Part shown: positions 1 to 12,217 of the stretch, in pieces
How the letters are laid out: each line of letters starts with the position of its first letter
Numbering within the stretch: position 1 is the stretch's first letter
Assembly: GCA_030704615.1 (NCBI GenBank)
Contig: CM060731.1
Location: forward strand, 1,672,001 to 1,736,000
DNA length: 64,000 nucleotides
Reading direction: 5' to 3'
Source: Takakia lepidozioides
Lineage: Eukaryota; Streptophyta; Takakiopsida; Takakiales; Takakiaceae
Notes under the pieces: model-generated
What the model saw: the letters and a program-made list of their open reading frames with translations, nothing else
What the model was told of the DNA's origin: nothing
The model's database searches: none
Translations under genes and position numbers: made by a program

Positions 1-488
1 CCTTCTCCAATCTTCTGGTTTCTTGTCTAATTTTTTTCAGTCTTCTAACACCTTTCCTGTCTTTTTTCCATCTCCTGGGTTCATCTGTCATTGTCCTATT
101 CCTCAATGGTGTCCTTACTAATCCACGCGGTTCTTCTGTGATCTTTAATGTCCCGCTGCACTAAATATCGTGGGAAAGCAAACCCATCCTATCTATTTCA
201 GCCCACCACAGGAGCAAGGCCGTGAGGTGCAAGTGCAGCTCCCATTCAGGGCCTAAGCGCCATATCTGTTACACACAGGGCTGCACTCTACTCTTTTCTT
301 AGCCCAGCGCCATGTGGGCATGAGCTCAGTCACAGTGATATACTAGAGAGATGATTAAGGTGCACACAGTCTGGAGTTTTGTTGATTATGTCAGGGTGTG
401 AGAGGTGCCTTTAGGAAGTCAAGTAACAACAGCTTATTAGATTCATGTTTCACTTCTTTAATGTGGGTACTCTGGTGTGTGCATGCAG
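1..488. other. Upstream flank or intron of the COV gene
   Basis: I see no convincing coding exon here. The stretch is pyrimidine-rich and ends in a splice acceptor (tgcag at 484-488) immediately before the first recognisable COV exon. It is therefore most likely intron 1, with the first coding exon, which carries the hydrophilic N-terminus in this family, further upstream or too short to recognise. Confidence 0.5.
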
Positions 489-2928
489 TGTGATCCTGTT
501 GCCAATCGCTGTTACATTTTATGTCACATGGTGGTTCATCCAATTTTTTGATGGCTTTTTCTCACCTATATATGACTCTCTTGGAATCCATGTCTTCGGT
601 ACGTCACATGGTTTTCTTGTGAATGCTCCATACAAAATCTGTAGGATCTCGGATGTTAGGTTATCACTGTCCTGGTTGTTTGATGCACTTCCTGAATCAA
701 GGATCTTGAGTCAGGTTTGGTACTTGCCATGAGGACCCAGTTTACTTCCATTTTGTGATTACCTGTATTGGAGTTGTGAGGTCTTAATCAGCATGCCTTA
801 TCTCTCTTGAACAGATGTTCTCCTAGCCAAAAGTTTATACCCAGTGCTTCTGTCGTTTTGTCTCGATTCTAAGTTGCTCATCAAGCACGGGTGTTCGTGG
901 TGTGGGTGCTGTTGCAGGGCTGGGGTTTGTGACTTCATTTGTGTTTATCTTCTTGGTGGGAGTGTTTGTGTCGTCATGGATCGGAGCCTCAGTGCTACTT
1001 GTTGGGGAGTGGTTTATCAAGCGGATGCCTCTTGTGAAACACATCTACTCTGCCTCTAAGCAGATCAGTGCTGCCATTTCCCCAGGTGATTATCCTCAAC
1101 AATCTTTGTTTTTATTACTGGCCTCCTTCTCCTTCTCTTCTGTTTGGCCTTTTACCACCTTCCTGCTCGGGACAATTGCTATGTGCAACATGTCTCTTCT
1201 CCCTTATTTTCTCCCTACCTACCCTTCTCTTTCAGTTCACTGCCAGTCCCCACAATTGGCACATCTGTCAGCATGGCAGAATCATTTGCCATGATGCCTG
1301 GACTTTGCCACTCAAATGTCATACTTGCGCATAGTGAAAGGCCAATCTGCAGTGCGGAGGTAGCTATAGCACATGTTGGGGGGGGCCTGCTGGTGTGTGT
1401 ATTGCCGAAAGGCAAACAGGCATCTGTAAAGTGGGAATATGTTATCCCAAACTACATTCTCTTAAGCAAGTGCTTGGAATACCTGCAAGTCTGACTGTTC
1501 TGTGTCATGTAATGTTGGCAGATCAAAACACTCAAGCATTCAAGGAGGTAGCCATTATCAGACACCCAAGAGTTGGAGAATATGCCTTCGGATTTATTAC
1601 ATCGAGCCTCATTCTTCAGGTGACATTCTGGTGAAGTTCAGATATGTTGAATGAGTAGTCCCTTGTCCGTCAATAACCAACATTGTGAAGGAAAAGAATG
1701 CTCAATGTCTACAGCACTTCATTTACATTGCTAGTGTGAAAAGAAGGTGAGCAGCCAACTGCTCTGGATCTGACTTCTGTGCCACGAAGGATGGGTCTTT
1801 AAGTTGTGTACAGGGTCATGTATGCTAGTTGATATTTGCAATAAGGTGGGTTGGTGCATCCATGCTGTGTAAGTGCTGCTGTGCTCAAGCAACCAGTTCA
1901 CAGTCTGTTGAAATGATATGAAATGAAACAATAGCAAACAGAAGACTAAAGCATCAGAAGAAAATTCGGAGGTGGAAAAAACACCTACTTCAAGGAGAAT
2001 CTGGGACGAAAACTTTGAAGTGCAATGTCATCCTGTGAAGTCATATTCATGATTTATGGACTGAGACTTCTCTAATTCACACAGAATGATCTAGGGGAGG
2101 AGGAGCTGTGCAGCATATACGTTCCCACCAATCACCTCTACATTGGTGACATCTTTCTCATCAACACTCGGGATGTCATTCGTCCAAATTTATCAGTTCG
2201 GGAAGGCATTGGTATGCACATTCTCTGTCCCTTGTCCCATAGGATTTTGGTTCTAGTGGCTGAAAACTCTGGAGAAGGTGAGTGTTGGGAATGGCTGTGT
2301 ACTAAGGTTTATGCATGCCAACTTTTTGAAGGGATTCTGATGTGAATAATTGATTTCTCTGTCTCTGTCAACTTTCTCTCTCATTTGAAGGGCCACGGTT
2401 AAACTATATGTAAGGTAAGCCCCACTATGGGATTCCATCCTGCTTCCCTCTATCCTTCTCCAAATTGGGGACCATGTCTTTAGCCACAAGGTGCACAGTC
2501 CAATAAATACATCACTCCCTTTTCTCTTTCTCTCGCAGACCCCACATGATGGGATGAGGGCAAACATGTTGGATTGATTTGATCCAGACAGATTGTACTC
2601 AGAAGACGTTGTTTGCCGTAGCCTTGTGGCCATTGATCTAGACAGAGATACTTCCTGAGGTCATCTTGAGATAGCATTGTGAGAAGTCTAATCATGTTTT
2701 AAGCCCGTGTGTGTGAAGAAGGTTTGCCGTGATGACGCTTCCCTCAATGCTTGTTACACTCTCTTATTAAGGGAAGGAAATTTTTGTAGTCATCATTCAA
2801 TTAAAAGGGGATCTGGTGGGGTGGATGCAGAGATAGTGGTGTCAGGAGGAATGTCCATGCCACAGGTGATCTCTCCAAGAGTTACAGTGGCTCCTGTTGA
2901 GAGAAATCGAGCCCTTCCTCCCAGATAG
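489..2928 (+). CDS. COV1/LCV-like membrane protein (5' partial, 5 exons)
   Basis: Five exons can be spliced in one frame: 489-598, 918-1085, 1522-1619, 2085-2211 and 2831-2928 (TAG stop). All introns are GT-AG and the phases agree. The product matches the plant CONTINUOUS VASCULAR RING (COV1/LIKE COV) family, related to bacterial DUF502 proteins. Two hydrophobic segments can be seen: ILLPIAVTFYVTWWFIQFF, and GLGFVTSFVFIFLVGVFVSS followed by GEWFIKRMP. After these come the family blocks ISAAISPDQNTQAFKEV, HPRVGEYAFGFIT, YVPTNHLYIGDIF, RPNLSVREGIEIVVSGGMSM and a short basic tail. In Arabidopsis the family is endomembrane-localised and linked to vascular patterning and Golgi or vacuolar trafficking; in an alga the role must be more basic. 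The N-terminus is missing. No frameshift is seen, so this is probably a functional gene. Confidence 0.92.
2590..2636 (-). repeat. Short interspersed repeat shared with the LINE tail
   Basis: Inside the last COV intron, the minus strand carries the module GGCCACAAGGCTACGGCAAA followed by CAACGTCTT-TGAGTA. The same module occurs at about 55960-56000, 58445-58490 and 58540-58580, on both sides of the LINE in the ORP gene. A copy without coding sequence in another gene's intron suggests a SINE-like passenger or a 5'-truncated LINE tail. Confidence 0.6.
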
Positions 2929-5910
2929 GATAGCCCTTATTCACCAGGCAACTAGGTGGGTCTAGATGGCATGGTTATCAAGCACAGCTATCATTGATGG
3001 TTAAGAGTCTACCTTTATGAAGTGCTGAAAGCTATTTCCACCACTTTGAGTGTTACAAGCAGAGTACCCAAAGATGGGGTCAACATAGTTCTTATTAGCC
3101 TTACATAGAAGACTTTTAAAGAGTCCGGGAATGGAATTAGGGGGGCCTGAACACGGTTTTGGTAAGACAAGGGGGGGTCTTTTGTGTGGTGTAAGCATCA
3201 CAAGGGTGTAGATTCCCCCTCATAGATTGCCCCTCACATAGATAAGTGACATCCTTAGAAGTCTCTATTGTTTGTGCCTATAGAATTTCTAATCTGTCTT
3301 TTGGGAGTTTTTTCCCTTATAGGAATGGCATAAAGGAAAAGTAGTGAGGTGTCCTTCGACTAAAACCCAGCGATGGACTGGACCCCACTGTACCTGCAGT
3401 CTGAGAATCACTGCATGGGTTGTGTCCAGACAGTCTGTCTTTTTCTCATAGGCACGAATTCAGGAGACTGATGGTGACTTTATTGTGCATGGATCACCTA
3501 CCCTGAGGTGAAGTCATTGTGGAAGCTTCTGCAATTACATTGGGATTTGTCATCACGGACGGAGCTTGCCTTGTGTGCAGAGCCAACAAATTCTGTGGAG
3601 TGTGCTCTATAAATGTCTAAACGGTAAAGCTTTCCTTATTGAAACCAGGTTTTAGAGAAAATTTGTCTGAGGAGGGCATTCTCCTACGGAGGCAAAGAGA
3701 TAGGTTTAAAGTTTCTTTGTTCCCCTTAACTATTCCTGTGAACAAGAGCTAATTCCTTCCTTTGCTGTTTCCAAGTTGTTTTCCAAGTACGACAGGAAGG
3801 GTCAATATCCATGGGACTCGCTACTATACACCCTCTTCTCAACAGGGAGAGGGCCTTTTGGGCAATCACTGGCGAGAGCTGCACTTTGGGCCCCTTATGA
3901 TTTGCACCGTTTGTGGATCCTTCAGGCAAAGGGACCTGGTGTGTCCAACTTTGAGTATGGGGTGGTAACCTCTTCCAAATCTTAGTCTGAATTGATATTG
4001 TTGTTTGGTCAAAAGCGTCTATACATATGCTTGGAGGCCATCAACCCAGCTCTGAAGTCTGAAGGTTTCTGTGGGGCCTTACTTGAAAGCATGCAACACC
4101 CAACACCAACAACTTTGACAACATAAAAGAGTGGTAGACTCCAATCCAACCTTGAAGTCAATTGAATTTGACCGCAGACCGATGATTCATCCTTCTACCA
4201 CCTCTGCTTGAACATACCATGGATGTGAAATTGCAAATGAGTTCATGGACGAACTGCAGCACCATTACTTTCCTCCATTACTTTCTTGGTATGACTTATC
4301 CTCCTTAGGGCCAACTTCCATGTATTGGCAGCCTGCCAAGTTGGCACTAGATGACAAAAATGATGACTTGCTTCCATGCCGCGAGCAATACCTGGGAATT
4401 TGGAATTTGGTGCCAGAGTTCATGGCCTAAATCGGCAATCACTTTTCACCTGTTGTACTGGGTTACCATGTCTCCTCTACCTGCTGTGAAGGTCACCTTT
4501 GTGCACATTGCTCATTATTGCTCATTTTTGCTCATTTTTGCTCATTTCTCTTTACTCTGGGGACCACCCTTTGCCTCAATTGGTCCGGACCTTGGACAGC
4601 GATGCAGACCTATTGCGGGATTATTTTTGAACTCTATGCACATAAAAACAACCATCCATGCCACCAGTCGGCCATGCTCCACTGACTTGGCCCGATTTGG
4701 CCGAGACATGGAAGTTGACCCTTAGCCCCTTCAATGTATGATTTCTATATAGTACATTCAGTGTATACAGCTACACAGTTCTAACAAGGTCTCTCAGCCT
4801 AACATCTCAACTGCCAGGTATGTGGACCTCCGATCAACTTACTTTCTGGTCAGTGCTCCTACCCTCTAGCAATCAAATAGCTGGAATTGAAATGTGACTC
4901 AGGCTTCACTCTCAGATCTTCCATTGGAGCTGAGAGGTTCAGCCGGCCCCGCCTCTCCGGAAAGATCCAACTTGTTGTTTCTCCTACTTTGTGGTGCTCT
5001 TCTTCCCAAATTTTTTTGTTGCTCCATTGTTGTTCGTACACTGGGCGGTACTGTCACCCCAGCATATGAGATTTGTGTCTGGTGTAACTTCTTCTCAGCA
5101 CATTTGATACAGTCAAATTTTGTGACACCAAGTGGGAGTTTCACCGATTGGAGTGACACTCCCTTCAGTGTCACCCCATTGTGTGTCACTCTCGAGAGGG
5201 GGTGGGGGATTTGACATGCCGAAACCAAGTACTATGCTGTCAGAGATTTTAATCAGAGATTCTGGAGGACCTTGAATTTCGTAATTTTTCCACTTTCCCT
5301 GATACGCTGTTCAGCCCATGTGCTCAACCTTCATTGGTATAAAGTTATCATCTGGGTCAGCTCCTCCTCTGATGCGTGGTGGGATAGTCATTGTATGGGT
5401 TTCTATGTTTCTCCCAGCATAAACTGGTGCCCAGTTGTTGGCAGATTCCTGGGTATCCTCTATGAGCTCCTGGGCTGGATCTTGTTGGTATTCTATGACA
5501 CCTAGCCAAATTTGGAGCTCGGCCTCGTAGTTTTACTAGTTGATTTTAGTGAAAATTATTTTATGAAAGTAAATGTTTGTGATAAATTCCTTTGTTTTTG
5601 AAAAAAAAGGGAAACACTCCAGCGACCATCATCTATGGATTGTTTGTAGTCCGGGCACATTTGAGGGTGTATTTGACATAAATAATCTCAATTTTGAGTG
5701 CCTGTTGTTGGCAAGACGTGAAAAGTCATCTCTCTCTAGGCTACTTTTAGTATATCCAACCTTTGCTTTGATCCATACACTTGGGTATATTATATGCTTC
5801 ATTCTCAATCTACAAACAACGATATCATTCATATTGCCCATCCTTGAACAGTAAACCCTAGCGGAACACACTAACACAATGCACCTCCGACAACCCCATA
5901 CATACTAGAC
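2929..5910. other. Intergenic, no gene recognised
   Basis: It probably starts with the 3' UTR of the COV gene. Open frames of 60-126 codons occur on both strands, but none shows a recognisable domain, splice-consistent neighbours or conserved residues. A short tandem run of TTTGCTCAT lies at about 4505-4545. Nothing else is supportable. Confidence 0.6.
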
Positions 5911-6160
5911 AACTCTTCATTGTCATCAACAGAAGCTGAGTACATGTCCATTACAGAAGCAGCAAAAGATGCTATTTGGTTACGGAAGTTGCTTGGAGAT
6001 TTGGGTCATCTCCAGTCACTACCTACAACTCTCTTTTGTGACAATCAAAGTGCGATTGCACTAAGTTAGAATCCGAAGTATCATTCAAGGACGAAGCACA
6101 TTGAAGTGCAACATCACTACATACAGGAAGTTGTATGCAAAGGAGAGATTGGAGCAGGAA
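5911..6160 (+). pseudogene. Ty1/Copia RNase H remnant
   Basis: One frame reads SLSSTEAEYMSITEAAKDAI, WLRKLLGDLG, LFCDNQSAIALS, then a TAG at 6067-6069, then NPKYHSRTKHIEVQHHYIQE. These are the conserved RNase H blocks of Copia elements (STEAEY, WLR.LL.DLG, CDNQSAI, RTKHI...HH.I.E). The stop replaces a residue inside the block, so the fragment is dead. No upstream reverse transcriptase is visible. It is the 3' end of a decayed Copia element. Confidence 0.9.
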
Positions 6161-6169
6161 ACTCTAGTA

Positions 6170-6560
6170 CAACTAAGGGGAGAAGAATGCACGTGCCTGT
6201 CAGCCAGTGTGCAGGCGCCACATCACATGCCCATCATCCTTACACTAAGCCCTAAACCCACCATGTTGGATGACCACTAAGCCATCATTTCAATAATTAT
6301 AATTACTTATATAACTATGTCATATATATAAACTATATACATATCCTAACCCTATACATATGCTGTCCTGATATGGGGTCACAAATAGGAAGATGTAACC
6401 ACCCCAAAAGTGTGGGGTACTACCCTTGACCAGGTAGCAAACTCCTAGGTTAACAGGGTGTATATATGAAATCCGGTCGTTCGTTCGTGTGTTGTGTTTT
6501 TGTCTATCTTTGAGTGAGCCTACAACTTGTAATTAGCAAACCAGGTTATATGATTATTAG
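6170..6560 (+). repeat. Probable Copia polypurine tract and 3' LTR
   Basis: A purine-rich tract (AAGGGGAGAAGA, about 6177-6188) directly follows the RNase H remnant, in the position of a polypurine tract. The following AT-rich stretch has TATA-like sequence (TGTATATATGAAA near 6461) and no coding potential, as expected of an LTR. Its exact ends are not established because no second LTR lies in the window. Confidence 0.35.
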
Positions 6561-7244
6561 GAAATATGCAACATGAAATCATTCACTTCAATAAATCCTT
6601 CGAGGGGCACCAGTTCAGTGGGTCGGAATGTTGTAGACTTGTAGTCCTTATGGCCTGGTTTGTTAGATTTCTCCCCTCCTTTAAGGACGCAAATTGTGAG
6701 CCAGTTTGGCTCCTAGAGTTTCCCTGTTTTGACCAAATCCAACTAGTCCCATGATCTTGTTAGTGTGTAAGAGCAATAGAGGGACAAACACAAAGATAAT
6801 GTACACGGAATGTCTCAATGAAAGGACAGAGAAACCGTTGTAAGCAAATAAATGAGTTCAACATATGCAATAGACTCAGCAAGAAGAGAGAACAATGCAC
6901 ATGAAGAAATTCAACATACTTGGCTCTTTATTTAGGATGCCAATTGGTGGAGCGGAACAAACTGTTTTGATCATGCACTCATCCCTTTGTGGGTAAACCA
7001 GTCCTAAGGTTTACCATTGGGGGAATGCGAGATGAGGATTGGACGCACATGTGTTTTTAAAAAAAGTGGCTTCCATGATCATTTTTTCATTCATTTTTTC
7101 TTTGTAGAACCATAGAGGTGTTGAGAGGCTTGAAGGGACGCGCATGTGTTTTTTAAACTTCTGTGATTAGGGGGTTTGCATTATAGCTGAGGAAACTGGC
7201 AGATGATTATTTGATTGACTGGTTGGTAAAACAAGTGCTCATGA
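6561..7244. other. No gene recognised
   Basis: There are only short open frames without recognisable motifs. The stretch runs into the assembly gap. Confidence 0.5.
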
Positions 7245-7744
7245 NNNNNNNNNNNNNNNNNNNNNNNNNNNNNNNNNNNNNNNNNNNNNNNNNNNNNNNN
7301 NNNNNNNNNNNNNNNNNNNNNNNNNNNNNNNNNNNNNNNNNNNNNNNNNNNNNNNNNNNNNNNNNNNNNNNNNNNNNNNNNNNNNNNNNNNNNNNNNNNN
7401 NNNNNNNNNNNNNNNNNNNNNNNNNNNNNNNNNNNNNNNNNNNNNNNNNNNNNNNNNNNNNNNNNNNNNNNNNNNNNNNNNNNNNNNNNNNNNNNNNNNN
7501 NNNNNNNNNNNNNNNNNNNNNNNNNNNNNNNNNNNNNNNNNNNNNNNNNNNNNNNNNNNNNNNNNNNNNNNNNNNNNNNNNNNNNNNNNNNNNNNNNNNN
7601 NNNNNNNNNNNNNNNNNNNNNNNNNNNNNNNNNNNNNNNNNNNNNNNNNNNNNNNNNNNNNNNNNNNNNNNNNNNNNNNNNNNNNNNNNNNNNNNNNNNN
7701 NNNNNNNNNNNNNNNNNNNNNNNNNNNNNNNNNNNNNNNNNNNN
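7245..7744. other. Assembly gap (500 N)
   Basis: Exactly 500 consecutive N. A round number suggests a gap of unknown true size. Open frames that run through it are artefacts. Confidence 0.99.
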
Positions 7745-10170
7745 CTGATCATTGTTTCTCTTCTTGCTGGGCTGCACCTGATGTCACCTTACTTGCCTAG
7801 GTTCTCTTGCAAGCTGTCCTTCTGTTGTAGTAATAATTCTCAGTAGAATGGTTATCCAGTTTAGCAGATAGTACAGTGTTTCTCCTTCATGTTGCATTCC
7901 GTGGTGGTATGGCCTGTCATTCTGGCACTCTTGCACACCATACAATCCGTCCGCAAATTGTTGCAGCTCTGTGGCATACTTCTTCAGATTTCTTCCAAAT
8001 CTTTTTCATAGTTATCCTCTTCAACTTCTCCTTTCTCTTACTCTTCCTTTTTAGTTCTTGCTCTTCTTCTTCATCTGACTCATCCTCAGAGTCCTCATCA
8101 TCCCCTTTTCTCTCCTGAGCATTCCAATTGCTCAATTCTGTTTGCAGTTTCAAATGCCTCCTCCACTGTATTATGGTCCCATATCCACTTTCTCTTTTGC
8201 AACTCGGATTAGTCCACTCACAAACCAAGTCTTCTGTAAACCGGTGGCTGGTACTGCACCCAGCTTTTTTCATCAATCAATTCCATCTTTTCCATTACTC
8301 CTCAACAGTTTCATGCTTCTTTTGCTTTAACTATTGTAAACTTCCATACACTTCATCCTCAGTTTTACTTGTCCTGACCCTATTTCGGAATGCTGTATTC
8401 AAAGCCATTCCAGGTTAGGAATGATGATACAGGAACCTTCATACCATTCACTTGCTTTCTTGATAAGTGAACAAGGAAACAATCTCATCTTGGCATCATA
8501 TCACGCCATTCTCATTGTTCACTATCCACATGTGCTCAATTGGCTAATGTGTACATCGGGATCCCTTTTTCCTGAATATATTGGAAAGGGTGGTTTGCCC
8601 GTGTTGGTTTAACGCCATCTGTGGCCCTACCCTTCTGCCCACATGACAGGTGCTGGCACCCTTGCTGGTGCTGGTCCTTCTGGACCTGTTGGTTTTTGTG
8701 GTGGATCTTCCACCAAGTGGTGGCCCCTTGCGCACTCCCTGCTACTTACTCTCCGGACCCACGATATTTCACAGTATTCCCAGCTTAGTTGCACTACTTC
8801 CCACACTCCCTGTCCCCCAGAGCCAGATCCCCTCCTGATCCCCCTAAGCCGACCCCTTTCGTTGGCCTGTGGATCTAGTGCTCCACTTGATCCGGTCCAC
8901 GGGTTTGGGATGTCCTGTTGTAGTCTCAACCTCAACTGTTGGGTCGCTTCTTCATATCCTTCCTCTTCCAATTTTCTCTCTCTGTGTTCATCCTTCAATT
9001 TTCTGCCCTTGGGTTTCTTCTTCACTCATGTAACTCAACTGCAATTGGTGTTGGAGAGTCTGAACTCTCCGTTGGCTCTGCCACATCCTCTCCTCCTTCT
9101 TCACCTTCCCTTCAGAAACGGAGTTCCTGCTTTTGGTGTTCCATGCCACTTTTATCAAAGATTTCTGTCAAATCCTTTCATCCAGGGATGTACCTCAGAT
9201 CTTTCACACCTCGTGATTGATCTTCTTCCTGTAACCAATTCCCTTAATCTTTCTTGCAAAGAACAGAAGGAGTGGCATCCAACTCTAGTTCTTCCCGGTA
9301 TGGGTGATGTACTCTTTGATCTAATGGTGTGAGAGGTCCAGATGATTCCCCTATGTCTATTCCTCTCTCCCAAAGATATGGATAATTAGCTTTCAGATAG
9401 CTTTCTCTTTTTGCTGAATATCTTTGGCGTCTAGCTTCTCTTTCATCACTCATGTCCATGTCTTTCATTTCTTTTAATGTGGCAATAACCAAAACTCTCT
9501 TCTGTAATATCTCTCGTATATGCCTGGGTTTCTTTCAAGCTTCAATGCACCCTTGGCTATACTTGAAGTCTCCGTTACCATATAACCATATGGCAAACAA
9601 GTCTGGAAAGCTGTTCTTGGTGTGAGTTTGATCCAAAAATATCCTTGGAATCCAATTCTTTACCAGTACAAGCTCTTCATGCATATGAGTGTACATTCAC
9701 TTTTTCTTTTCTTTCCGCTCCCAGCCTCAAACTCTACTCGCTGAATGGATAGCAATGCTTTTACCTATACCATGTTGGTAAACCAACGTGCTCTTCTCTA
9801 ACAGGCCCCTGATAAATCTTTATCATCCTTTCTCCAGACCCCACTCAGGGTCAGCATCATGCACTCTCTTAAGAATGTTTTCTTTACAACCGTCTGGCAA
9901 TTCCAAAAACCTCTGGAAGAATTGTTTGGACAATCTTTCCTTCTCAGTTTTACAGGGAATTTGATTCACATCAAATTCTTTAATTCTCCAACCACCATGA
10001 TCCCACCAGATGCCTGTCACATCTGGTTGTTCATGACCCAGTTCCCCAGTATGGTCGCCAAATGTCGCGCGGCTTTTACTCACCCATCCCTTCGCTATCC
10101 GAGGTGGAAACTCCAAGATGGAAGAGTTGGAAATCTCCATGTACTCAGCCCGCTCAGAACAATCAGTCAT
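7745..10170 (-). pseudogene. Degenerate gag-like region of an LTR element
   Basis: Successive minus-strand frames carry charged, gag-like sequence: 10170-9823 (begins MTDCSERAEYMEI, contains SKQFFQRFLELPDG), 9492-9244 (DEREARRQRYSAKRESYLKA), 9025-8627 (KLEEEGYEEATQQLRLRLQQ followed by glycine/arginine-rich sequence) and 8276-7917 (a DEDSEDESDEEEEQELKRK run next to a basic tract). The order and the changes of frame suggest one long coding region broken by stops and indels. It starts 57 bp inside an LTR (10228-10959) on the same strand, where gag is expected. I recognise no protease or reverse transcriptase; those would lie in or beyond the gap. The assignment to gag is inference from position and composition. 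Confidence 0.4.
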
Positions 10171-10227
10171 GACCTACAGCTAGTGTATCATGGGGGTGTT
10201 TCCTATTTGTTTTCCTTCCCGCATTCA

Positions 10228-10959
10228 TGTTAGCTACCTTACTATTGATAATTAAGTATTTGTTTGCTTCATCAATCTATCGGATTCCATCAACTCATCC
10301 ATTCATTCCACAGCTTCACTCAGATCTCTCTACACAGTGTGAGTATGAAGTGTGTATCAGATTAATATCTATCAAGTATAGGCTACTAAAGTCATAGTGT
10401 CTCTAATCTACTCTACATTACAATTCTATAGCTTGCTTCCATTAAGCATCTCAGATCATCCTCCTCCTACTCCGTGCTCTCCCTCTTTCTGCCCAAAGAT
10501 ACGCTCTCTGCCCCATTTCCCCTCCGTGATGTCCGAAGTTTCCTTCCCCCAAGAAGCGCCCAAGAATCATTTTTCTCCCAGTCCTTGCTTCCCGCTTTAT
10601 TCCTACCGTTGGTTCTAACCGTTTCCCTCACTAACCGTCGTCCGTGAAACTAACATGTTCCATTCGCAGGTGTTGTTCCCCACAGTCGTTCCCTGTCCTG
10701 CTATCCGTTCCCTATGGTCCTGACAGTTGTGTCAAGCTGTGACTGGCTGTGTGAAACTGTGACGGGCTGTGACTGGCTGTGTGGCTGTGTCGGCTGTGAC
10801 AACTGTGTTGGCTGTGACGGCTGTGACGGGCTGTGTAACCCCCCTCTAAAGTGCGCTGCTGTCACCCCTAAGGCTCCTGTTGGTCTCAGTCTGTGCAAAA
10901 ATTAAGGGTACCCCCACAGATCCCGTATAAGTGTCTAAGTCCCAGACAGTCCTCTAACA
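10228..10959 (-). repeat. 5' LTR of a retroelement (TGTTAG...CTAACA)
   Basis: The 732-bp block starts TGTTAG and ends CTAACA on the plus strand, which are LTR-style inverted termini. A second, truncated copy occurs at 33894-34374 with the same end, the same variable GCTGTGACGG-type tandem stretch and the same flanking text. On the minus strand it precedes the gag-like region. Its 5' edge abuts a Gypsy reverse-transcriptase fragment, so the element landed inside an older Gypsy copy. Flanks gcattca and aagcacc show no target duplication, so the block is not a clean solo LTR. Confidence 0.65.
10723..10840 (+). repeat. GCTGTGAC(N)G minisatellite inside the LTR
   Basis: About ten imperfect copies of a 9-15 bp unit (GCTGTGACTG, GCTGTGACGG, GCTGTGTCG). 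The sister LTR at 34078-34250 has a different copy number and order, so this part of the LTR is length-variable. Confidence 0.8.
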
Positions 10960-11432
10960 AAGCACCCCAGTCTGTGATGAAAGCTGTCTTTCCCTGGTCT
11001 TCTTCTGCCACTTGCACTTGGTTATACCCACTGAAACCATCCATGAATGAGTACATCTCATGACTTGCCACAGTGTCCAGTACCGCTTCTGTGAATGGCA
11101 AAGGGAAATGATCTTTCTTTGTACAAGCATTCAATTTCTTATAATTCACACAAACTCTCAGTTTACCATTCTTCTTGGGAACTATCACAATGGGTGACAA
11201 CCAAGTTGTATACTCTATCGGGTATATAAACTTAGCCTCATCCAACTTCTTGATCTCTTCCCCAACCTTCTGTGCATAGTTGGGATTCATTCTGTACCTT
11301 GCCTATTTGATTAGTACTAACCCTAGTTCTGGTTCAATCTTATGCTGACAGATCTCAGGTGGTATCCCTTTCAGATCCTCATAGCTCCAAGCAAATACAT
11401 CTCTGCATTTGATGAACATACTCTTAGCATGA
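10960..11432 (-). pseudogene. Ty3/Gypsy reverse transcriptase fragment
   Basis: Two adjacent frames read CRDVFAWSYEDLKGIPPEIC, then MNPNYAQKVGEEIKKLDEAK, FIYPIEYTTWLSPIVIVPKK, GKLRVCVNYKKLNACTKKDH, FPLPF and MDGFSGYNQVQVAEEDQGKT AFITDWGA. These are the N-terminal blocks of Gypsy reverse transcriptase (W.SPIV.VPKK.G..R.CV.Y..LN, DGFSGYNQ). Sequence stops matching where the LTR begins at 10959 and again where the 95-bp array begins at 11448, so both sides are broken. There is no YIDD motif; it was lost with the C-terminal half. It could belong to the same family as the methyltransferase-bearing Gypsy at 34-37 kb, but the overlap needed to test that is absent. Confidence 0.85.
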
Positions 11433-11447
11433 AAAACACAATGAGGT

Positions 11448-12160
11448 CCGAAAATGGCTAAGTCCCTGAACGGCAATAGGGCCTGGAACTGGAAAACGGC
11501 GCCGAATTTCCAGTTCAGGGCCAACCAGTCTAGGGACTTAGCCCGAAAATGGCTAAGTCCCCGGACAGCAATAGGGCCTAGAACTGGAAAACGGCGCCGA
11601 ATTTCCAGTTCCGGGCCAGCCACCCTAGGGACTTAGCACGAAAATGGCTAAGTCCCTGGACGGCAATAGGGCCTAGAACTGGAAAACGGCGCCGAATTTC
11701 CAGCCGGCCAGCCACCCTAGGGACTTAGCCCGAAAATGGCTAAGTCCCTGAACAGCAATAGGGCCTACAACTGGAAAATGGCGCCGAATTTCCACTTCAG
11801 GGCCAGCCAGTCTAGGGACTTAGCCCAAAAATGGCTAAGTCCCTGAACGGCAATAGGGCATGGAACTGGAAAATGGCGCCGAATTTCCAGTTCAGGGCCA
11901 GCCAGTCTAGGGACTTAGCCCGAAAATGGCTAAGTCCCTGGACGGCAATAGGGCCTAGAACTGGAAAACGGCGCCGAATTTAAAGTTCCGGGCCAGCCAC
12001 CCTAGGGACTTAGACCGAAAATGGCTAAGTCCCTGGACGGCAATAGGGCCTGGAACTGGAAAATGGCGCCGAATTTCCAGTTCCGGGCCAGCCAGTCTAG
12101 GGACTTAGCCATTTTCGGAGCCCTGACTGGAAATTCGGCGCCATTTTCCCTAACACCACT
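11448..12160. repeat. Tandem array of ~95-bp hairpin-like units
   Basis: Seven units start near 11451, 11546, 11641, 11733, 11828, 11923 and 12018. The period is 95 bp, with one unit of 92. Each opens with CGAAAATGGCTAAGTCCCT and closes with AGGGACTTAGCC, a 12-bp terminal inverted repeat. Each carries GGAAAATGGCGCCGAATTT in the middle, a near-palindrome around GGCGCC. A final inverted half follows at about 12105-12150. The array lies against the 3' end of the ParB-like gene. The motifs GGCTAAGTCCC and GGCGCCGAATTTC recur in the array at 27966-28410 beyond the transposase gene, so the two arrays look like opposite ends of one element. Confidence 0.85.
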
Positions 12161-12217
12161 TGAGGCCTCTAACATCCTGAAATGCCAGGACTTTAAAGAA
12201 AGGCAGCGCGTATGTAC

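Noticed and set aside
445-732. ATG at 445 as the start of the COV gene
   Set aside because: An acceptor at 488 and family alignment show that coding begins at 489 in a spliced exon. The ATG and the sequence after 598 are intronic.
4887-5228. Overlapping frames of about 100 codons on both strands
   Set aside because: No recognisable motif, no splice partners and no codon bias visible; treated as chance.
7181-7846. Long frames across the N block
   Set aside because: They consist almost wholly of N positions.
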